64,000 nt of DNA from Siminovitchia sp047228825 (GCF_047228825.1 NZ_JBFEGN010000001.1:62001-126000); one strand, 5' to 3'; positions 8,553 through 16,049 are shown, counted from the first letter of the stretch. Numbers and translations: made by a program. The notes: a model not told the origin generated them from the letters alone.

Positions 8553-8908
8553 TGAAATCGATACTATTTGTTGCTGCAGGAGGTTTCATCGGGGCTTTCG
8601 CCAGATATTTTATTGCAAACAGATTAAAGCCCATGGGAAGCTTGCCTGCGGCAACCCTTGTTGTTAATTTAACCGGATCTTTTCTGCTCGGTCTGCTCAC
8701 GGGTGCGTTATTGGAATCCGAAATAAGCCTGTTGATCGGAACCGGGATATTAGGTTCATTTACGACCTTTTCGACCTTTAAAGTGGAAATTGCAGAATTA
8801 ATCATGGAAAAGAAGTGGGCATCCGTGGCATTATATATAGCCATCAGTTATATCGGGGGTATTTTCCTTGCATTTTCCGGCTATTTCCTCGGAACACATT
8901 TTGCATGA
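8552..8908 (+). CDS. crcB: Fluoride channel subunit CrcB/Fluc 2
   Basis: The 118-residue protein has the same plan as its neighbour: GGFIGAFARYFIAN at the N terminus, NLTGSFLLG in the middle and GSFTTFSTFKVE as the pore motif. Its ATG shares one base with the stop of the first crcB (TAATG), and AAAGGAA lies eight bases upstream. Adjacent paired genes suggest a heterodimeric fluoride channel, although homodimers are possible. The longer frame starting at 8513 lies inside crcB1 and has no ribosome site. Confidence 0.92.
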   Translation: MKSILFVAAGGFIGAFARYFIANRLKPMGSLPAATLVVNLTGSFLLGLLTGALLESEISLLIGTGILGSFTTFSTFKVEIAELIMEKKWASVALYIAISYIGGIFLAFSGYFLGTHFA

Positions 8909-9024
8909 CAAGGCAGCTACATACGGCAATATAAACAACCAATTATATAGAAGCATGAATCCTGCTGCAGAGGAATGTAATGAAAAAAATTGAGAATAAT
9001 ACATCGATAAAAGGAGGGAAAACA

Positions 9025-9249
9025 GTGGATAAGAAAAACCCCGATGATTCGTTGAGATTGGCAGGAAGACAATACCGCAATGAAGATTACCAAGGAAGAG
9101 ATAGACTCTCCAAAGGACTTGCCATTATCCATGAACAGATAAGTGATGTGTACATGGAAGGCACAATTGATGGAGTAATGGATGATGTGGACGGCGAAAA
9201 TATCGATCTCTCCCCCAAGAAAGGAGGAGAAAGCATTGACCGACAATAA
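9025..9249 (+). CDS. yozQ: YozQ-like small protein (DUF4025)
   Basis: The 74-residue acidic protein reads LAGRQYRNEDYQGRDRLSKG, then GLAIIHEQISDVYMEGTIDG, which resembles the DUF4025/YozQ family of B. subtilis. The start is GTG at 9025, eight bases after AAGGAGG; an upstream ATG in frame (8980) lacks a ribosome site. No function is known. A second small reading frame with its own GGAGG overlaps its last codons. Confidence 0.78.
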   Translation: MDKKNPDDSLRLAGRQYRNEDYQGRDRLSKGLAIIHEQISDVYMEGTIDGVMDDVDGENIDLSPKKGGESIDRQ

Positions 9250-9394
9250 ACAATACCAAAATGGCTTAAAACAGTATCAAATGCCCAAAGCACTCCGCAA
9301 CAGCAGAAAATCGGCCTACCGTGTAGGATATACAGCAAGTACCGGCAATGATACCGGGAGCGGGGACGAGCCCGGGAAAAGAACTGATTTGTAA
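9236..9394 (+). CDS. Small basic protein overlapping the yozQ end, unknown
   Basis: A 52-residue frame starts at TTG 9236, eight bases after AAGGAGGAG, and overlaps the yozQ stop by 14 bases, suggesting translational coupling. The product (MTDNKQYQNGLKQYQMPKAL and on) is hydrophilic and basic, with many K, R, Q and G residues. I do not recognise a family. It ends exactly where the left end of the dispersed repeat begins, so its C terminus may have been altered by that repeat. Confidence 0.5.
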   Translation: MTDNKQYQNGLKQYQMPKALRNSRKSAYRVGYTASTGNDTGSGDEPGKRTDL

Positions 9395-9712
9395 GAAAAG
9401 CGCAAGCGCCCGTTTGGCGACGCACTTCCTTTTCGCCCTCCGCAATAAGATAAAGAAAGGGAAATGCGGAAGGCGGCTGCAGGGGCCACAAGCCCAAGAC
9501 CAGCACTACAGAAGGCGTTGTTTGCCTTCGAAAGCGATGGGCTTGGCTTGTGACCTAGAGCCCCCTGTGGCCTGCAGCCGGACAACACGGCGGTTTATAA
9601 GCCAAGCAGCTTGCTTGAAAGCATTATGAGTTTACTTCTTTTGAATAAGCTTCGTGCAGCTTTGCGACGAGCTGAACGAGACTCCTTCGAATAAACTATG
9701 GCGCTGGAGGCT
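9391..9712 (+). repeat. Dispersed GC-rich repeat, copy R1
   Basis: The left end GTAAGAAAAGCGCAAGCGCC matches the other copies, with CTCCGCAATAAGATAAA inside. GCAGCCGGACA near 9585 and GCGCTGGAGG near 9701 both resemble the usual right end, so this copy may be composite. It fills the gap between the small frame ending at 9394 and the ccdC terminator. Confidence 0.7.
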
Positions 9713-9749
9713 CATTTTCATAAGGAAAAATTATCCCTTTCTTACTTTT

Positions 9750-9790
9750 AAAAAAACATGGCTCCGCAGGGGACGGGGTCATGTTTTTTT
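9750..9790 (-). terminator. Terminator of ccdC
   Basis: AAAAAACATG pairs with CATGTTTTTT, extended by GGCTCC/GGGGTC-type pairing, right at the ccdC stop and followed by a T run on the minus strand. Confidence 0.85.
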
Positions 9791-10283
9791 AGGAAAGGGA
9801 AGTTATGTTATGATCATTCAGTTTCAGCATTAATTTTTTATATTGAAAAAACATGGCGACCCGCCATGGAACAATCATGCCAAATGCCAATATCCAGAAC
9901 ATGCCGCTCAATTCCCCGACATCGATTGCCTGGCTCAGGATTGATTTAGCGGCAAGCCTGATCGCCAATAGTCCAACCAATATGAAAGCAAATGCTTTTG
10001 ACCGTTTTAAATAAATTTCATTTTCCCGGATTTCAAATTTTGAAGTCTTAATCAAAAGAATGGAAAAAAGCATTCCAACAGAAACGGCCTCCACAAGTTC
10101 CGGAGCTGTTACACGAAAATACGGATGAAAAAACATGATCGCTCCTGTGCTCATCATTATGGGCGGGAGTATGATTTTTTTGGCAGAAACGGGTTTTTTA
10201 GATGCCTTCATCCGCAAAAACATAACTGCGATCCCCATGAATAATGCCAAAACGGAAGAAAGTAAAATACCCAATTGTACCAT
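9789..10283 (-). CDS. ccdC: CcdC-family membrane protein (YneJ)
   Basis: The 164-residue protein has about four membrane helices and motifs typical of B. subtilis CcdC/YneJ: KIILPPIMMSTGAIMFF, then SILLIKTSKFEIRENEIYLK and LKRSKAFAFILVGLLAIRLA. In B. subtilis it follows ccdA and yneI, genes of cytochrome c biogenesis and response regulation; ccdC itself is dispensable for cytochrome c. Here neither neighbour is present. The ATG at 10283 lies only just after AAAAAGG; TTG at 10274 has better spacing and may be the true start. Confidence 0.85.
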   Translation of the reverse strand: MVQLGILLSSVLALFMGIAVMFLRMKASKKPVSAKKIILPPIMMSTGAIMFFHPYFRVTAPELVEAVSVGMLFSILLIKTSKFEIRENEIYLKRSKAFAFILVGLLAIRLAAKSILSQAIDVGELSGMFWILAFGMIVPWRVAMFFQYKKLMLKLNDHNITSLS

Positions 10284-10540
10284 CCTTTTTCGTTTGTTGG
10301 ATTTATCTATTATATATTTTTTTCGCCTGACAATCTAATATTAAGCATAAAGTCATTTATCAAAAAAAATTCACGGATTTTGTTGAACTTTTCAATTTAT
10401 TTTTACCAAAGTAGTAGAAAAGACGGATATATTTTTGATATAATATGTTTAATTTTATTCTTTGAAAAAAATAGACAAATTGAAAATAACAAGAAGGGAC
10501 GAAGCAAGGTGGAGAGGTTACGTTTAGAAATTGAGAATCA

Positions 10541-10566
10541 AAACCACCAGTGTGAACTGGTGGTTT
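10541..10566. repeat. Perfect hairpin of an IS200/IS605-like end relic
   Basis: AAACCACCAG and CTGGTGGTTT form a perfect 10-base stem with a 6-base loop. It is followed by GCTCTGCGGCTGAAAGCC and further small hairpins GGCCT/AGGCC and AAGGG/CCCTT up to about 10635. Subterminal hairpins like this occur at IS200/IS605 element ends. No transposase gene is attached. Confidence 0.4.
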
Positions 10567-10756
10567 GCTCTGCGGCTGAAAGCCTCTCTTACCGGCCTCG
10601 GCCTAAAAGGCCCACTGAAAGGGTTTCCCTTCTGCACCACATTCACACACCAATTCTAAAGAATTTCTTTATTTCTTCCGATTTTTCTCCCCCGTAAATG
10701 GGTCAAATTCTTCGAAAAAGCGGGAACAATTAATTGCAATATCACATCATTCAAGC

Positions 10757-10890
10757 TTGACATCCCAACTTGTATTGCAATACAGTACTGAACTGGACTC
10801 ATTAATCCATCAATACAATATTAAGGCCATAACGAAACTTCAGCAGCAGCCCGCCAATTAATAAAAGAAAACGGACGGGCTCGTCCGTTT
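10757..10890 (+). ncRNA. Candidate intergenic small RNA with its own promoter and terminator
   Basis: TTGACA (10757-10762), 18 bases, then TACAGT (10781-10786) would start a transcript near 10793 on the plus strand. It would end at the AAACGGACG/CGTCCGTTT hairpin (10869-10890) with TTTTTTT. The RNA would be about 100 bases long and contains no reading frame. The 14-base palindrome TGTATTGCAATACA (10771-10784) overlaps the -10 and could bind a regulator. Confidence 0.35.
10869..10890. terminator. Bidirectional terminator at the yneF end
   Basis: Perfect 9-base arms AAACGGACG/CGTCCGTTT. T runs exist on both sides, so it can stop yneF on the minus strand and a plus-strand transcript. Confidence 0.88.
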
Positions 10891-10892
10891 TT

Positions 10893-11108
10893 TTATTTCA
10901 TCTGTTTTTTCATCATTGACATCATTTGATTGACTTTTTTCTGCGATGGCTTCATTCCCATTTGCATCATCATCATTTTAAGCATTTGTTCATTGATTGG
11001 CGGATTTTTCTTTAAATAGTCCATCATATATTTACGGGCAATGAAAAATCCTAATGCAACACCGGCCAAAAGGGCCAGTACGCCCGTTAGAACCAATTTC
11101 AAAACCAT
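10893..11108 (-). CDS. yneF: UPF0154 membrane protein YneF
   Basis: The 71-residue protein has one N-terminal membrane helix (LVLTGVLALLAGVALGFFIA) followed by the highly conserved ARKYMMDYLKKNPPINEQML and a methionine-rich, basic tail (MMMMQMGMKPSQKKVNQMM). This is YneF of the UPF0154 family, a widespread Firmicutes protein of unknown function. It is downstream of sirA as in B. subtilis and ends at a strong terminator. Confidence 0.93.
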   Translation of the reverse strand: MVLKLVLTGVLALLAGVALGFFIARKYMMDYLKKNPPINEQMLKMMMMQMGMKPSQKKVNQMMSMMKKQMK

Positions 11109-11186
11109 TCAGCAATTCCTCCTTCAAATTGTCTACCATCCAGTTTACTGAATCCCCGAATATTATACAATACTTGATATTCCATG

Positions 11187-11633
11187 TCATATGTATTTTC
11201 TTTCTTTTACTGGTTTTACCCAGCCGTAACGCTCATTTTCCCGATCAATGGCAAAAAAATGGCCCTCAAACTTTCGCAGCACCTCGAAAAATACAGACTC
11301 AGACTCAAAGCCGCCCCAGGCGTGCAGGGACAGTGAATTCTCCTCAATTGCCAGTTCTGCGCCATTTTTTCCTTTGGCATTTCCCGTACAATATACTTTT
11401 CCTTTAATCACAATTTTCTTATCCTGTACAGATTCCGACAATAACTTGTGCAGTTCCAAAAAGGGCAAAGGCCGGGTTACATAGTTGATTTGCTGTTTTA
11501 CAATGTCGTCCTCGTTGTTCATGTTCAGCCCCTGCGCAGCAAATAATCTGTAAAATTTACTTTCACGGCCATAGAAATAATCTGCAAACTCATCCTTTAT
11601 TAAATAAATTGAATATTTTCTCATCTGCTCCAT
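11187..11633 (-). CDS. sirA: Sporulation inhibitor of replication SirA
   Basis: The 148-residue protein resembles B. subtilis SirA (YneE): YSIYLIKDEFADYFYGRES at the N terminus and FFEVLRKFEGHFFAIDRENE near the C terminus, ending ERYGWVKPVKERKYI. SirA binds domain I of DnaA and blocks new rounds of replication when cells commit to sporulation. In B. subtilis it is activated by Spo0A; I did not identify a 0A box with confidence. The start is uncertain: GTG 11636, ATG 11633 and ATG 11624 are all possible because the ribosome site is poorly placed. Confidence 0.9.
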   Translation of the reverse strand: MEQMRKYSIYLIKDEFADYFYGRESKFYRLFAAQGLNMNNEDDIVKQQINYVTRPLPFLELHKLLSESVQDKKIVIKGKVYCTGNAKGKNGAELAIEENSLSLHAWGGFESESVFFEVLRKFEGHFFAIDRENERYGWVKPVKERKYI

Positions 11634-11761
11634 CACTCCCGCCGTTTTTTACTATTATAAATGAACATTCGCAAAAAATTTGTCATTTCGGACCACTGTC
11701 ACTCCCGAATTTTGTCGAATAGGATTCCCGGCGGTTTCCATTCATACTATTTTCCTTTTTT

Positions 11762-12277
11762 CTAAAGAAAGGTACCTTCCCTGCTTCCCATCACTTCTTC
11801 ATCATACAGTCTCCTCCTCGTTTCCTCACTGCCCCCATAATGATTCAGTATGCGGCTAGTATCCAAATATCCCGGACAGTCTAACTGCGGGTCATGAAAC
11901 AAGGGAAAGCTGCTCCATCCGCATTCCTCTGGATTCCTAACTATTATCGCCTCCACGGGATTGAGGTGGATGTAACGGCTGAGCTTGAACATTCCCTCTT
12001 TATCCACAATCAAGCCGGAATAAAATCGTTTTTCAAAAACATGGCCTGTCAAACCATACTTCGCGTTGTAATAGTTGGCATACCTTTTATTAATCAAGGA
12101 CATCACTTTGGGAATTGACACTTCCTGCGAACGCAGCTGAAGATGAAAATGGTTGGTCATTAAACAGTATGAAGCGAGTTCGAAGGGGATTTTTTCATGG
12201 AGCTGTTGAAGAATATAAAAAAACACCTGGAAATCAGAGGTTGAGAGAAAAAGAGGATCCCGGCGGTGACAGGCACC
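11762..12277 (-). pseudogene. 5'-truncated REP-associated (Y1/RAYT) transposase
   Basis: The frame encodes a Y1_Tnp (IS200-like HUH) transposase domain. It includes SYCLMTNHFHLQLRSQE with the HxH metal motif, MSLINKRYANYYNAKYGLTG, and FEKRFYSGLIVDKEGMFKLS, SRYIHLNPVEAIIV. Homology continues upstream of the first GTG (12226) through CHRRDPLFLSTSDFQ to a TGA at 12278-12280. There the usual first 15-20 residues are missing and the tkt terminator begins. There is no ribosome site or promoter, so I read it as a 5'-deleted relic. Transposases of this type mobilise palindromic repeats. Confidence 0.8.
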
Positions 12278-12283
12278 TCAAAA

Positions 12284-12304
12284 AAGAGGGGAAATTCCCC
12301 TCTT
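12284..12304 (-). terminator. Terminator of tkt
   Basis: AAGAGGGGAA pairs with TTCCCCTCTT, overlaps the tkt stop and is followed by TTTTTT on the minus strand. Confidence 0.9.
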
Positions 12305-14321
12305 ATTTGTGAAGCAGCACTTTTACTTTTGTAATGACATTGTTTACAGTAAAGCCATATTCCTCGATTACCTTTTCGCCGGGAGCAGATGCGCCAAAAC
12401 GGTCTATCGCCAAAATATCTCCTTCATCGCCTATATATTTATGCCAGCCGAGTGATGAGCCCATCTCGATGGCAAGGCGTTTTTTAACCGTTGGAGGGAG
12501 AACAGATTGTTTATATTCGTCAGATTGCTGTTCGAAGCGGTCCCATGACGGCATGCTGACAACGGATGCCTGGATGCCTTCTTCTTGGAGGGCTTTTTGG
12601 GCATTGATGGCCAAATTTACTTCAGAGCCTGTAGCAATCAAGAGGATATCCGCCTGCTCTTTATTTGCAGGTGAAATAATATAGGCCCCTTTTTCAACAC
12701 CGTTTTTGGCTCTTTCCGCCGTATACGGCAATGTTGGAAGATTTTGGCGTGTTAGAACCAGTGCCGTTGGCGTATTTTCTGATTGAATGGCCAGACGCCA
12801 AGCTGCAGCTGTTTCATTGGCATCAGCAGGCCTTATGACCGACAGGCCGGGCATTGCCCGCAGTGAAGCGAGATGCTCGATCGGTTCATGTGTAGGACCA
12901 TCTTCGCCGACCGCAATGCTGTCATGCGTAAATACGTAAGTGACCGGGATTTCCATCAGTGCCGCAAGCCGGATGGCAGGGCGGAGATAGTCTGAAAAAA
13001 CGAAGAATGTACCGCCGAAAACTTTTAATCCGCCATGAAGCGCCATTCCATTTAAAGCAGCGCCCATTCCGAATTCACGGACACCAAACCAAATATTCTT
13101 GCCTTCGCAGGAAGCATGGCCAAAGTCTTTTTCCCCCTTGATCATTGTTTTGTTCGAGCTTGCCAGATCGGCAGCTCCGCCAAACAGATTAGGAAGATTT
13201 TTGGCAATGCTGTTCATGACTTCGCTCCCCGATGCTCTCGAGGCCAAGCTGGAACCTTCGGCATATGTCGGAATATCCTTGTCCCATCCTTCAGGAAGCT
13301 TTCCTTTGATGGCGTCTTCCAATTGCTTTGCAAGTTCGGGATAAGCAGCTTTATAGTTTTCAAAGCGTTCTTTCCACTCTGCTTCTTTTTGAGCTCCGCG
13401 TTTTATCGTCTTCTGTTCAAAATGTTCGTATACTTCATCGGGAACGTAAAAATCTTCTTCATAAGTCCATTTATAATATTCTTTGGCAAGCTTCATTTCC
13501 GCTTCGCCTAGCGGGCTGCCGTGGGCATCTGATTTCCCGGATTTATTTGGGGCGCCGTAACCGATAATGGTTTTTACTTCTATCAGTGTCGGCCGGGAAC
13601 TATCTGCTTTTGCGGTTTCGATGGCTTCAGAAATTTCTTCCAGGTCGTTTCCATTTTCAACACGGAGGTATTGCCAACCGTATGCTTCAAACCTGGCACC
13701 GACATTTTCGGAAAATGATTTGTCAAGATCCCCGTCAAGGGTGATATCGTTGGAATCATACAATACGATCAATTTTCCCAGTTTGAGGTGGCCTGCAAGC
13801 GAAGCGGCTTCGGAAGCCACTCCTTCCATTAAATCCCCGTCCCCGCACAGCGTGTATGTATAGTGGTCGATAATGTTGTAGTCTTTTTTGTTGTAAACAG
13901 CCGCCAAATGGCGTTCAGCCATGGCCATTCCAACAGCCATTCCGATTCCTTGGCCAAGCGGCCCGGTTGTCGCCTCCACCCCGGGTGTATACCGGTATTC
14001 CGGATGTCCCGGTGTTTTGCTTTTCCATTGCCGGAAATTTTGAATCTCCTCCATCCCAAGGTCATAACCTGTCAAATGAAGCAGGCTGTATAAAAGCATT
14101 GAACCGTGTCCTGCCGATAAAATGAAGCGGTCTCGATTGAACCATTCAGGATTTTTCGGATTGTGGTTCATATATTTCGCCCATAATACATAGGCCATGG
14201 ACGCTGCTCCCATCGGCAAACCCGGATGGCCCGAATTCGCCTTTTCAATGGCATCGATTGACAGCGTCCTGATTGTATTAATAGCTAACGCATCAATCTC
14301 AGTGATACTGTGCTTTCCCAT
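12303..14321 (-). CDS. tkt: Transketolase
   Basis: The 672-residue enzyme transfers two-carbon units between sugar phosphates in the non-oxidative pentose phosphate pathway, using thiamine diphosphate. Visible signatures are SGHPGLPMGAASMAYVLW, the diphosphate-binding GDGDLMEGVASEAASLAGH motif, and the pyrimidine-domain segment FVFSDYLRPAIRLAALM followed by THDSIAVGEDGPTHEP. Length is normal. The ATG follows AGGAAGAG by seven bases. It is a single-gene unit: a repeat copy and the ynzC terminator lie upstream, its own terminator downstream. Confidence 0.97.
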   Translation of the reverse strand: MGKHSITEIDALAINTIRTLSIDAIEKANSGHPGLPMGAASMAYVLWAKYMNHNPKNPEWFNRDRFILSAGHGSMLLYSLLHLTGYDLGMEEIQNFRQWKSKTPGHPEYRYTPGVEATTGPLGQGIGMAVGMAMAERHLAAVYNKKDYNIIDHYTYTLCGDGDLMEGVASEAASLAGHLKLGKLIVLYDSNDITLDGDLDKSFSENVGARFEAYGWQYLRVENGNDLEEISEAIETAKADSSRPTLIEVKTIIGYGAPNKSGKSDAHGSPLGEAEMKLAKEYYKWTYEEDFYVPDEVYEHFEQKTIKRGAQKEAEWKERFENYKAAYPELAKQLEDAIKGKLPEGWDKDIPTYAEGSSLASRASGSEVMNSIAKNLPNLFGGAADLASSNKTMIKGEKDFGHASCEGKNIWFGVREFGMGAALNGMALHGGLKVFGGTFFVFSDYLRPAIRLAALMEIPVTYVFTHDSIAVGEDGPTHEPIEHLASLRAMPGLSVIRPADANETAAAWRLAIQSENTPTALVLTRQNLPTLPYTAERAKNGVEKGAYIISPANKEQADILLIATGSEVNLAINAQKALQEEGIQASVVSMPSWDRFEQQSDEYKQSVLPPTVKKRLAIEMGSSLGWHKYIGDEGDILAIDRFGASAPGEKVIEEYGFTVNNVITKVKVLLHK

Positions 14322-14393
14322 GTAAAATCTCTTCCTTTCAGATTAATCTATAACATATCATAAAGTTAATTTTGCGTTTTCACAACTTTTGGG

Positions 14394-14604
14394 TATAAAG
14401 AAAAGCGCAAGCTCCCGTTTAGCGACGTACAAACTGAAGCGCTCCGCAATGAGATAAAAAGAAAACACGGCGATGAAAGGCAGGCTCAGGCAGCGACATC
14501 CTGTCGCTTCGCCTGCACTAGCACGTCCTGTGCGTCGGCAGGCTCAAGCAGCAACGTCCTGTGCGCTGGCGGCACTGGGACGTCCTGTCCGTTGGAGCTG
14601 GACA
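14394..14604 (+). repeat. Dispersed GC-rich repeat, copy R2
   Basis: Left end TATAAAGAAAAGCGCAAGC, right end GGAGCTGGACA. It contains one full 58-base internal module (14481-14538) that recurs twice in copy R8, then a degenerate partial module. It fills most of the 408-base gap between tkt and ynzC. Confidence 0.85.
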
Positions 14605-14692
14605 ACAAAAGACTTTGCTCTAAATGTTACGCTGAAAAAAACTTGTACTTTCTTACTCTGTGAAAAAAACCCGTGCTTTCTTATTCTATAAA

Positions 14693-14719
14693 AAAACATC
14701 GAAGGGCGTTCGATGTTTT
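14693..14719 (-). terminator. Terminator of ynzC
   Basis: Perfect arms AAAACATCGAA/TTCGATGTTTT with a 5-base loop, followed by T residues on the minus strand, ten bases after the ynzC stop. Confidence 0.9.
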
Positions 14720-14729
14720 TAAAGAACTT

Positions 14730-14963
14730 TTAATGCAATTTTTTATTTAGCTGGATAGAGCGAAGTTTTTCAGGTGTTACTTCTTCTCCTGTAGAATCAA
14801 ACACCCTGACCTGTTCAATTGTCTGTCTCATAGAAGCGCGAAAAGATTGCAAATATTCGCCGCGCAGTTTTGACTGCTCTTTCGCTTCTTCTTTGGACAG
14901 TCCGTTTTCTTTTGCTTTTTTGGCGAGCTCATTGATCCTAGCAAGCTTTTCTTTTGAAAGCAT
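14730..14963 (-). CDS. ynzC: DUF896 protein YnzC
   Basis: The 77-residue protein MLSKEKLARINELAKKAKEN is a helical hairpin protein of the DUF896 family and ends with the conserved VTPEKLRSIQLNKKLH. B. subtilis YnzC belongs to the SOS-regulated yneA-yneB-ynzC operon; the role is unknown. ATG at 14963 is seven bases after AAAGGAG, better than the in-frame TTG at 14969 that lies in the ribosome site. The gene order here is the same as in B. subtilis. Confidence 0.93.
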   Translation of the reverse strand: MLSKEKLARINELAKKAKENGLSKEEAKEQSKLRGEYLQSFRASMRQTIEQVRVFDSTGEEVTPEKLRSIQLNKKLH

Positions 14964-15098
14964 AGTCAAACTCCTTTTTTACCTTAAGTTATCTCCAGTT
15001 TACTAAAATGTCGTCGCGAAAACAATGCCCCTGACATATCATTCGATATGTCAGAATTTCACATCAACAAAAAGACGCTCGCCGCTGACGCCCGCTCG

Positions 15099-15752
15099 TT
15101 ATTCCCGCTTGTCCGCCCGCTCCATGTATTCTTTGTAACGCCTATGGACCGTTGCTTTGGACACTTTAAAACCGAACCCTCTCATTGTGGCGGCAATTTC
15201 TTCAAAGGTCATGTTGTTTTGTCTAAGACGGAAGATTTCCTCAACCGGTACTTCCGTTCTTTCCCTGCCGTTTCGGTTTCCCCGATTTTTCAAATTTTTT
15301 TCCGGTTGATATCCTTTGGCGACCGCCCTTTTCATTCCCCGCTTGATTTTGATGTTATGCAATGTTCGCTGATGTTCTTCGATCATGGCCACGATATCAA
15401 GGAGCATGGAATCCGTTTCCGATATTTTCAGCTCTCCGTTATGGGACAGGCTGTACAATGTTACCCCTCGCTTAAGTAAAAAATGCATAAGGGCTATTTT
15501 GGCATTTCCGCGGCCAAGTCTCGTTTCATCCTGAATCAGGACTGCATCAATTTTCCCGGACTCTATTTTGTCAAGCATATCCAGTGCGCCGGGACGGTTT
15601 AAATCATAGCCGCTTGCTTTTTCGGATATGATATCGCTTATTTCAAATTTCCACCTTTTGGCTGCAGCTATCAGTTCTTCCTGCTGCCTTTCCAATGAAG
15701 TTTCCTGTGTGGCCTTATCCGTGCTGACCCTGCAGTAAATAATGGCTTTCAT
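15099..15752 (-). CDS. yneB: Serine recombinase (resolvase family) YneB
   Basis: The 217-residue protein has an N-terminal resolvase domain: AIIYCRVSTDKATQETSLERQ contains the catalytic Ser after R, and AVLIQDETRLGRGNAKIAL follows. A C-terminal helix-turn-helix (MTFEEIAATMRGFGFKVSKA, TVHRRYKEYM) completes it. B. subtilis YneB is the second gene of the SOS operon yneA-yneB-ynzC; its recombination target is not known. GGAGTTGAAAAG precedes the ATG, only 21 bases after the yneA stop, so it is co-transcribed with yneA. Confidence 0.92.
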   Translation of the reverse strand: MKAIIYCRVSTDKATQETSLERQQEELIAAAKRWKFEISDIISEKASGYDLNRPGALDMLDKIESGKIDAVLIQDETRLGRGNAKIALMHFLLKRGVTLYSLSHNGELKISETDSMLLDIVAMIEEHQRTLHNIKIKRGMKRAVAKGYQPEKNLKNRGNRNGRERTEVPVEEIFRLRQNNMTFEEIAATMRGFGFKVSKATVHRRYKEYMERADKRE

Positions 15753-15773
15753 CTTTTCAACTCCGAACGGAAA

Positions 15774-15959
15774 TTATCTTTTCTGCTTATTCAACGTCAG
15801 TTCATAATGCTCATGCCGGTCTTCCTGTACATTTGTACTGACAGTATGTAAGGAAGCATCCTCTTGTTCCCAACTAATAATCATCACTAATCCCATAATC
15901 AATGACAGTATAAAAAAGATGATGACGAATGAATAATTTTTCCATATGGATGTGATCAT
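15774..15959 (-). CDS. yneA: Short YneA-like cell-division suppressor lacking LysM
   Basis: The position between lexA and yneB, the LexA-box promoter and the single N-terminal membrane helix (FVIIFFILSLIMGLVMIISW) identify this as the yneA slot. However, the protein is only 61 residues, against about 105 in B. subtilis, and has no LysM domain after the helix, only a short charged tail (QEDRHEHYELTLNKQKR). GGAGGGGAAATGA precedes the ATG. YneA delays septation during SOS. Whether this form still does so is unknown; loss of LysM could reflect divergence or truncation. Confidence 0.7.
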   Translation of the reverse strand: MITSIWKNYSFVIIFFILSLIMGLVMIISWEQEDASLHTVSTNVQEDRHEHYELTLNKQKR

Positions 15960-15972
15960 TCATTTCCCCTCC

Positions 15973-15986
15973 CGAAAATGTGTTCG
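15973..15986 (-). promoter_or_regulatory. LexA box 1 (yneA leader)
   Basis: CGAAAATGTGTTCG, one mismatch from the Gram-positive consensus CGAACRNRYGTTYG when read on the minus strand. It lies between the yneA -10 and its start. Confidence 0.8.
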
Positions 15987-15998
15987 CCTTTTATAAAT

Positions 15999-16027
15999 AT
16001 TATAATAGGAACGTTTGTTTGTGTCAA
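15999..16027 (-). promoter_or_regulatory. Sigma-A promoter of yneA-yneB-ynzC
   Basis: On the minus strand TTGACA (16027-16022) and TATAAT (16004-15999) are perfect, 17 bases apart. LexA box 2 falls in the spacer. Confidence 0.9.
16008..16021. promoter_or_regulatory. LexA box 2
   Basis: GGAACGTTTGTTTG matches the LexA consensus at 12 of 14 positions and lies inside the yneA promoter spacer. Confidence 0.72.
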
Positions 16028-16035
16028 CAAAATTA

Positions 16036-16049
16036 CGAACCCATGTTTG
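16036..16049. promoter_or_regulatory. LexA box 3 (lexA operator)
   Basis: CGAACCCATGTTTG matches at 13 of 14 positions and overlaps the lexA -35, allowing autoregulation. Confidence 0.82.

Larger units (their letters stand above)
10284..10892. other. 609-base intergenic region with mobile-element-like hairpins and a candidate small RNA
   Basis: I see no convincing gene. The left third is AT-rich and probably holds the ccdC promoter. A 62-codon GTG frame at 10510-10697 has only a weak ribosome site. From 10541 a run of hairpins resembles an IS200/IS605 end. The right third holds a promoter-like TTGACA and a palindrome before the shared terminator. In B. subtilis this position carries ccdA and yneI, so the region looks like the scar of a deletion or insertion. 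Confidence 0.6.

Noticed and set aside
8392..8844. 150-codon minus-strand frame across the crcB pair
   Set aside because: Shadow of two well-supported overlapping crcB genes; no ribosome site.
10510..10697. GTG frame of 62 codons in the ccdC-yneF gap
   Set aside because: Runs through hairpins of a presumed mobile-element end, weak ribosome site, no recognised motif.
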